DNA of 64,000 nucleotides from Chaenocephalus aceratus (lineage: Eukaryota; Chordata; Actinopteri; Perciformes; Channichthyidae): contig CM043789.1 of assembly GCA_023974075.1 (NCBI GenBank), forward strand, positions 42,812,832 through 42,876,831, written 5' to 3'. Position 1 is the first letter of the stretch; each line of letters starts with the position of its first letter. A program made the translations under genes and the position numbers. This document shows, piece by piece, positions 56,758 to 64,000 of the stretch. A model generated the notes under the pieces. It did not search any database and was not told the origin of the DNA. It saw nothing but the letters and a program-made list of their open reading frames with translations.

Positions 56758-57443
56758 GCCGCGTTCACACTGCGGTACTTTTCCCACAAAGGTTCATGCG
56801 AACTTAGTTCATGATCGCGTTCACACCAAAAAGAGCCGGTACTAAAAGTAGTTCATGCGAACCTTTTTACCCCCTCGAAAGTCCCCGCTAGAGAGCAGGG
56901 ACTTTCGAGCGGCTTTTTTGAGAAAAGAGCTATATTTCTGATTGGCTGGGAGGATTGCAAACCACGCCCCGTAAAACTCCCAAAAGGTTTTGTGAAGCCG
57001 CCATTTTATTATCCTCGCATTAGCATTATTAGCATTAGCATTAGCCCAGCGCAGAAACGCAGAGAGACTAACTTATGGCAACACAAAATAAAACATGGGA
57101 GCGGTGGAGATGAGGAGGTGTCGGCGTTCTGGCGATTTACTCGGAAGGCTTCAGTAGAAGCTGCTGGGAGTCCCAGCAGCTTCTACTGAAGCCTTCCCCA
57201 ACTCCGGGGACTTCCGGCCGGGGACTTTGGGCGGCAGTATACGCCGTGAAGTGGTTTGCGGCCTGCCAGTAAAAAAGCAGAAGAAGAAGAAGTGACGTCA
57301 GCGGCTTCATTTGCCTAATCCTCCCTCAGGGACTTATTCCGGTGTGAACGCGATCTGTACTTAGTTCATGCGAACTAAAGAGTTCGCATGAACTAAGTTC
57401 TCCAAGAACCTTTGTGGGAAAAGTACCGCAGTGTGAACGCGGC
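56758..57443. mobile_element. GCGTTCACAC MITE, copy 2
   Basis: GCCGCGTTCACACTGCGG and CCGCAGTGTGAACGCGGC are perfect inverted termini with TA on both sides. The inside is colinear with copy 1 (36247-36850) and carries a 55-bp palindrome at 57143-57197. Confidence 0.9.
57143..57197. repeat. 55-bp near-perfect palindrome
   Basis: Two 27-bp arms (GGAAGGCTTCAGTAGAAGCT + GCTGGGA and complement) around a single G. The equivalent site in copy 1 (about 36570-36610) lacks most of the left arm. Confidence 0.92.
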
Positions 57444-58487
57444 TAATGTCTTAAAAAAAATAAAACTATCCAATATATTGCAAAAAGTTGCAAATGTGTG
57501 TCTACAACAGTAACATGCTTCTTGATGCAACAATATTACAATCTAATAAGAGTTATTACTTTTACGAGTACATTTAGTTGAGTAAGTAGTAAGATTTTGA
57601 ATGTAGGAATTTGACTCTTAATGGAGTATTTTGATATTGATATAATGGTACTTCTACTTAAGTAAAGCATACTTCTTCCACCACTGATTGTTAAGTACAT
57701 GGTGAACAACTTAATAAGATAAGTGATGAAGATGTAAAGATGGACGCTTATCAGTTTCAGTGTACCCAGAAGTTTTCTAAGCAGTTTACACGAGGACTTT
57801 CTTCCGTCTGATTCTCCGGGCCACGGATGAACAGAGCTGTCTGGGCGAGAGCCAGATAAATAACTCACATGAAAGGGGAGGGGGTGCATTAAGCACATCG
57901 ACTGACAAAGTGAGTTGACGTTGGAGTGGGCTTCAGCGTGAAACTGGCACTCGGAGGTCCTTCGTGCGAGACAAGCACTCCATCTGAAATTCATAAACAC
58001 ACACACATACAGGTTGAGAGGGTGGTGGGGAATAGAGGGCGACTTGGCATCTCTCTGTGCCCTGAGCCCCTAGTGTAACGCTCCAGCTTAACGAGATAAG
58101 AGTTTCTCACATCTCCAAATCACCCACAGGTGACTGCAACATGGAGCCATGGCGGCTCACAGTCAATTAATCATCTGTGTAAACAAGCATGAAACACACA
58201 CCACACACACACACACACCACACACACGTGCGGCAAACCTCCAACAGCGACACCAAGAGACCGATTAGAACAGTCTTGCTAAATCCTTTACTTGGGGTCA
58301 CAGTATATTGAAAGTACAGTTTTGAAAATCATATCTCTTTGGTGACCCGAGAATGACAAATTAAATACAGAACAAAATTAGTCAAATAAAATAAAAACGA
58401 AAAAGTACATGGGGTTGTTTGAAATGACAATATCCACACATGTACCGACTTAAACACACACACTTTATACATATACACATATTTATA

Positions 58488-59513
58488 TTAGGGCTGTCAA
58501 ACGATTAACATTTTTAATCAGATTAATCACAGCTTAAAATTAATTAATCATGATTAATCACCATTCGAACTATGTTCAAAATATGCCATTTATTATGTAT
58601 ATGTTGGGAATGGAAAGATAATGAAAGAAGGCGGATATATCCATTTAACATACAGTATGTATGTTTATTATAACATTTTTCTGCGTGTCGAAATGAAAGA
58701 CAGCCCACAACCTATCAATCATCAAACCGTGGGGTCTTATTCATTACGTGTTGATTTCTATCAACGGGGGAGTACTTCAGGAAAGTCGACAGAGGGGGGG
58801 GGGGGGGGGCGGCGGCTAGTGGAGTACTTCGTGACCACAGAGTGTGAACGTTGTGATCAGCTGTTTTAGCGCAGTTTTCCAGTGAGGGGGGGAGTCTCCC
58901 TCCGTAGCCGGTTGGCGTAGTTTTGGCACAGTTCCGTTGTACAGACCGACGTTAACAGCAGCCCTGTCTGTGCACACGGAGACCGACTCGTCGTCCGGGA
59001 TCTAACCGCCTTCTGGAAAAGCTTCACAAGTACGTCGGTACGCAAATGCGCTTTTGTGACACAAGTGACGGTACGCATTTCAGATTACGCACATAACCTG
59101 CGTACCAGTTATGTGCACCCCTGAACTACAGCAAAAGTATTCTCCGTCGGGACTTCCTGCAACAACACCATGCCGTTATCAAAGATGTTCTATTGAGAAG
59201 ACGATCACTACGTGACAAAAGTTTTCAAAACCGTGGCTACTGAAAATCAGTCTTACTAACTGCTGTCTGTGCAATTTACTCCGCGCGAGTTGGCGACTTT
59301 ATTTAGCTTACTTTAACATCAGTTTTTCATGGTGGGGCTAAGCCAGTTCTTGGGATGGGTTAGCGTACCCCAGCCATACCCTGGCGCTGCCACTGGTGGC
59401 ACGTATGGAGCGGGCCATTCTGCACATGCGTTAAATGCGTTAATATGTTTAACGCAATTAATTCAAAAAATTAATTACCGCCGTTAACGCGATAATTTTG
59501 ACAGCACTAATTA
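58488..59513. mobile_element. Element with ATTAGKGCTGTCAAA termini
   Basis: ATTAGGGCTGTCAAACGATT and the complement of AATTTTGACAGCACTAAT face each other, with GATTAATC-rich sub-termini. About 1.03 kb with no readable transposase. A G-run lies at about 58795-58809. Confidence 0.75.
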
Positions 59514-59518
59514 TATAT

Positions 59519-59611
59519 ATACATGCATGTACAAAACACATATACACATGCATTCACACATATACATACATACACATACACCTATATATGCTTACATACA
59601 GACATACATAT

Positions 59612-59664
<53 letters not shown>

Positions 59665-59670
59665 CATACC
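59519..59670. repeat. TA/CA-rich microsatellite
   Basis: ACATATACACATGCATTCAC-type runs lead into (CA)n. Confidence 0.9.
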
Positions 59671-59871
59671 ATGTTACATCACTAGGGGACATTACATTGA
59701 CTTACATGCATTTCCTGGAGATTTATCCTAATCCTAAACCATAAAACCAAGTCTTCACCCTAAAATTAATGATTCCCCTCATGGGGACCTCCAATTTGTC
59801 CCCATAAGGGAGGCGAGTCCCCACACGTAACTGTGTAAATAGATGTAGATCCCCACAAGTATAGTAATAAT

Positions 59872-59872
59872 G

Positions 59873-59912
<40 letters not shown>
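59872..59912. repeat. CA microsatellite
   Basis: (CA)n, about 40 bp. Confidence 0.95.
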
Positions 59913-60370
59913 CACACACCCAGGCAGGTGTATAGAAGCACGGTCAAACAAGAGATGGTCGTCTTGGTGGAAGACAGTTCCATGAGAGACTGGGGGCACT
60001 CCGGAGCACAGACGTCTCTCAGTGCTCTGGCCTCAGTCGACCTTTTCTTTTGGCAGACTCGTCCAGATTGTTGAGAGATGTGTCTGGGCGATGTGAGAGC
60101 TGCTTTTGCAGGTGCTATATTTTCAGAGCATCCTATTAACTCAGAAACCCCATCTCCTTCCAAAAATGTACTCTGTCCCCTAATTGTTTGGCCAAATAAC
60201 TATTAGGAGAAACATGAGGTTCCCAACTCCGGAGGGAAGTATCCTTCGCTGCTAAATGTTCTACTTTTCTTCTCCAGCAAGTCTCTAACGGTGCCTGTCT
60301 GCTGCTGTGGAAGCAGGGTCAGAACATTATTTCATACTTACGATGGATCTAATAAAATGATGCAAGAACA

Positions 60371-63115
60371 TTAAAGGTCCCCTTTTTCATCAAATGTTAT
60401 AGCTCTCAGATATACACAAAACATGTCTCTGAAGTGTTTGGCTCCAACCCCAGCAGATCGTTGCAGCATTACCCATAATCCCCTCTGTTTCACAGCCCTG
60501 TTTCCAAAGTGCTGATTCTCTGTCTGTTACTTTAGATGAAAATAAGGAGCCCCTCCCACGCCCCTCTGAGAGACATTTGGTTACAAAGAACTCAATGGAG
60601 CTCTAGAGGAGATTCAGGTGATAAGGGGGGGGGGGGGGGGGGGTTACCTTGGTTGCTGATTGGCTAATGGTTACTCAAGACAAAACATCGTTATGACATC
60701 ATAAAGGGGCCAAAATTTGATCAGCTCATTTTCAGACAGGTTTTTATAGAAATGGATCAAAAAGAGAGAAATCTTTGTTCCTGAAACTTTCAGAGTCCTC
60801 TTTCCACAGAGGGGACACATGTTGATGTAGAAGAGACATGAAGAAGAGGGGACACATTGTTGATGTAGAAGAGACATGAAGAAGAGGGGACACATGTTGA
60901 TGTAGAAGAGACATGAGAAGAGGGACACATGTTGATGTAGAAGAGACATGGAGAAGAGGGGACACATGTTGATGTAGAAGAGACATGAAGAAGAGGGGAC
61001 ACATGTTGATGTAGAAGAGACATGAGAAGAGGGGACACATGTTGATGTAGAAGAGACATGAAGAAGAGGGGACACGTGTTGATGTAGAAGAGACATGAAG
61101 AAGAGGGGACACGTGTTGATGTAGAAGAGACAGAAGAGGGGACACGTGTTGATGTAGAAGAGACACGAAGAAGAGGGGACACGTGTTGATGTAGAAGAGA
61201 CATGAAGAAGAGGGGACACATGTTGATGTAGAAGAGACATGAAGAAGAGGGGACACATGTTGATGTAGAAGAGACATGAGAAGAGGGGACACATGTTGAT
61301 GTAGAAGAGACATGGAGAAGAGGGGACACATGTTGATGTAGAAGAGACATGAAGAAGAGGGGACACATGTTGATGTAGAAGAGACATGAAGAAGAGGGGA
61401 CACATGTTGATGTAGAAGAGACATGAAGAAGAGGGGACACATGTTGATGTAGAGAGACAGAAAGAGGGGACACGTGTTGATGTAGAAGAGACATGAAGAG
61501 AGGGGACACATGTTGATGTAGAAGAGACACGAAGAAGAGGGGACACATGTTGATGTAGAAGAGACATGAAGAAGAGGGGACACATGTTGATGTAGAAGAG
61601 ACATGAAGAAGAGGGGACACATGTTGATGTGAAGAGACATGAAGAAGAGGGGACACATGTGATGTAGAAGAGACATGAAGAAGAGGGGACACATGTTGAT
61701 GTAGAAGAGACATGAAGAAGAGGGGACACATGTTGATGTAGAAGAGACATGAAGAAGAGGGGACACATGTTGATGTAGAAGAGACATGAAGAAGAGGGGA
61801 CACATGTTGATGTAGAGAGACATGAAGAAAGGGGACACATGTTGATGCAGAAGAGACATGAGAAGAGGGGACACATGTTGATGTAGAGAGACATGAAGAA
61901 GAGGGGACACATGTTGATGTAGAAGAGACATGAAGAAGAGGGGACACATGTTGATGTAGAAGAGACATGAAGAAGAGGGGACACATGTTGATGTAGAAGA
62001 GACATGAAGAAGAGGGGACACATGTTGATGTAGAAGAGACATGGAGAAGAGGGGACACATGTTGATGTAGAAGAGCATGAAGAAGAGGGGACACATGTTG
62101 ATGAAAGAGAATGAAAAGGGGACACATGTTGATGTAGAAGACATGAAGAAGAGGGGACACATGTAGAGAAGAGACATGGAGAAGAGGGGACACATGTTGA
62201 TGTAGAAGACATGGAGAAGAGGGGACACATGTTGATGTAGAAGAGACATGAAGAAGAGGGGACACATGTTGATGTAGAAGAGACATGAAGAAGAGGGGAC
62301 ACATGTTGATGTAGAAGAGACATGAAGAAGAGGGGACACATGTTGAGAAGAGACATGGAGAAGAGGGGACACATGTTGATGCAGAAGAGACATGAGAAGA
62401 GGGGACACGTTTGATGCAGAAGAGACATGAGAAGAGGGGACACATGTTGATGCAGAGAGACATGGAGAAGACGGGGACACGTGTTGATGCAGAAGAGACA
62501 TGGAGAAGAGGGGACACATGTTGATAGAAGAGACATGGAGAGGGGACACATGTTGATGTAGAAGAGACATGAAGAAGAGGGGACACATGTTGATGTAGAA
62601 GAGACATGAAGAAGAGGGGACACTTTGTGATGTAGAAGAGACATGAAGAAGAGGGGACACATGTTGATGTAGAAGAGACATGAAGAAGAGGGGACACTTG
62701 TTGATGAAGAAGAGACATGAAGAAAGGGACACATGTTGATGTAGAAGAGACATGAAGAAGAGGGGACACATGGTGATGTAGAAGAGACATGAAGAAGAGG
62801 GGACACATGTTGATGACGAAGAGACATGAAGAAGAGGGACACATGTTGATGTAGAAAAGACATGAAGAAGAGGGGACACATGTTGATGTAGAAAGACATG
62901 AAGAAGAGGGGACACATGTTGATGTAGAAGACATGAAGAAGAGGGGACACATGTTGATGTAGAAGACATGAAGAAGAGGGGACACATGTTGATGTAGAAG
63001 AGACATGAAGAAGAGGGGACACATGTTGATGTAGAAGAGACATGAAGAAGAGGGGACACATGTTGATGTAGAAGAGACATGAACAAGTGGGTTTTGCATA
63101 ATAGGTGACCTTTAA
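60371..63115. mobile_element. TTAA-flanked element P2 with 36-bp array (about 63 copies)
   Basis: TTAAAGGTCCCCTTTTTC at the left and ATAGGTGACCTTTAA at the right bound the element. The array 60808-63082 has the same 36-bp unit as P1 but many short deletions (for example near 61128, 61452, 62105, 62160). Three minus-strand open frames of 769-841 codons (CLFYINMCPLFFMSLLHQHV) are artefacts. Confidence 0.92.
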
Positions 63116-63206
63116 AGTTGTGGGGCAAACTACTACAAGAAACCTCTTTAATTTCTTCACATTGTTTTGGGATTGTCCTGGGTGGCATGTCGCCAAGTCT
63201 TTAGTG

Positions 63207-63760
63207 CAGGGGTGTCAAACTCAATTTCATTGTGGGCCACATCAGCATTATGGTTGCACTCAAAGGGCCGGTAGTAACTTTAAGACTATATAAAAATACA
63301 TATACAAATATTTAATATATATAAAATAATGTATTATATTACATTATTGCCTCTGCATTGGATTATCATCGGATAGGGTAATAACTTCATAATTAACTAC
63401 ATCTGAAAGCAGAAGTCTGGGGCAAATCATTGCAAGTCTCTTCAGTGAGAATGTCACAAAATGATTTAAAAAGAAAAGCCACATTCTGGGAAAAAAAAGG
63501 GAAAAAAAGACATTTGCAGAAAAAAAATCTAATTCTGAGAAAAAGGCAAATTCTCAGAAAAAATGCATATTTTGAAGAAAAAAAGTCAAATCAACTTTGA
63601 GATGCATTGTGGGACATGTAGTTTATGGGCAACGTGCTTCTGTAAAGTAGCATGTAGCCGTATAATAAACATATTATATTCTTTTCAAGCTCTTATGGGG
63701 CCACATAAAATGAAGTCGCGGGCCGGATTTGGCCCCCGGGCCTTGAGTTTGACACCCCTG
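63207..63760. mobile_element. Non-autonomous hAT element, copy 2 (without LINE)
   Basis: The termini CAGGGGTGTCAAACTCA and TGAGTTTGACACCCCTG are perfect inverted repeats. Target duplication CTTTAGTG / CTTTAGGG lies at 63199-63206 and 63761-63768. It supplies the empty site for the LINE in copy 1. Confidence 0.9.
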
Positions 63761-63885
63761 CTTTAGGGCAACCGATCGTTCATGGTTCAAGTCCCAATCA
63801 GACCAACATATGGAGTCTGGAAGAGGTGCCTTTGAGCAAGCCACCACATGTGCGTGCCCGGACACTGGCATCTATTTCGCTCTGC
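63761..63885 (+). mobile_element. Possible tRNA-like SINE head fragment
   Basis: It contains a box-B-like GGTTCAAGTCCCA (63785) and a GAGTCTGGAAGAGGTGCCTT body; similar layout to the other SINEs but no tail seen. Confidence 0.35.
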
Positions 63886-64000
63886 CACCTCTTCATAAGT
63901 CTTTCGGCCCCGTTTGTTTAATTGTAAACATATTCCCAGAAGTGAAGAACTGTAATCTTTAAATACATTTTAATTGTAACGTAAACAACTACAGCATATT

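Noticed and set aside
59723..60163. Minus-strand frame of 146 codons (MEGDGVSELIGCSENIAP...)
   Set aside because: No recognisable domain, it crosses a CA microsatellite, and no splice context supports it.
60671..63196. Minus-strand open frame of 841 codons (and 814, 769 in other frames)
   Set aside because: It is generated by a 36-bp tandem repeat inside a transposon. All three frames are open with the same periodicity and there is no domain, start context or splice structure.

Overview
The window is teleost genomic DNA (percomorph-like by inference). Coding exons are small, GT-AG spliced and spread over kilobases. CA/GT microsatellites are abundant, and the interspersed repeats are typical of fish: L2-type and RTE-type LINE fragments, tRNA-derived SINEs with 'gctttggataaaagcgtc'-type tails, hAT elements with 8-bp target duplications, TTAA-flanked elements and PIF/Harbinger-like MITEs.

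Layout. 1-14.2 kb holds the 3' part of an integrin alpha gene, best matched to itga5 (fibronectin receptor alpha5): eight exons on + from the calf-2 region through the furin site, transmembrane exon and GFFKR tail, ending at a polyA signal at 14185. 16.4-26.1 kb (+) holds a six-exon gene for an F-box-associated (FBA, glycan-binding) domain protein of the FBXO2/6/44 type. It has a TATA promoter and non-coding first exon, and I see no F-box. 27.2-28.9 kb (-) holds svbp (small vasohibin-binding protein), convergent with the FBA gene. From about 28.9 to 64 kb I find no convincing protein-coding gene, only nested transposable elements, minisatellites and microsatellites.

Two themes stand out. First, each of the three conserved genes carries one- or two-base indels that break the frame, mostly in short homopolymers (itga5 exon at 9528 and tail exon; FBA exon at 20186; svbp last exon twice). 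Exon-phase arithmetic confirms four of the five. Two slips in a 29-codon exon of a 66-aa, strongly conserved protein suggest consensus errors in the assembly rather than three independent pseudogenes. Second, several different transposon families contain an internal tandem array: 36-bp units in a TTAA element, 37-bp and 33-bp units in hAT-like elements, 57-bp units in another element and 19-bp CpG-rich units in a hAT. Copy number differs strongly between copies of the same element. The array units of 12, 33, 36 and 57 bp are multiples of three and create very long spurious reading frames (up to 841 codons).

No new gene system was recognised. The most informative signals are the nested transposon histories, with empty-site/filled-site pairs and target duplications inside one window, the transposon-borne minisatellites, and the F-box-less FBA protein.
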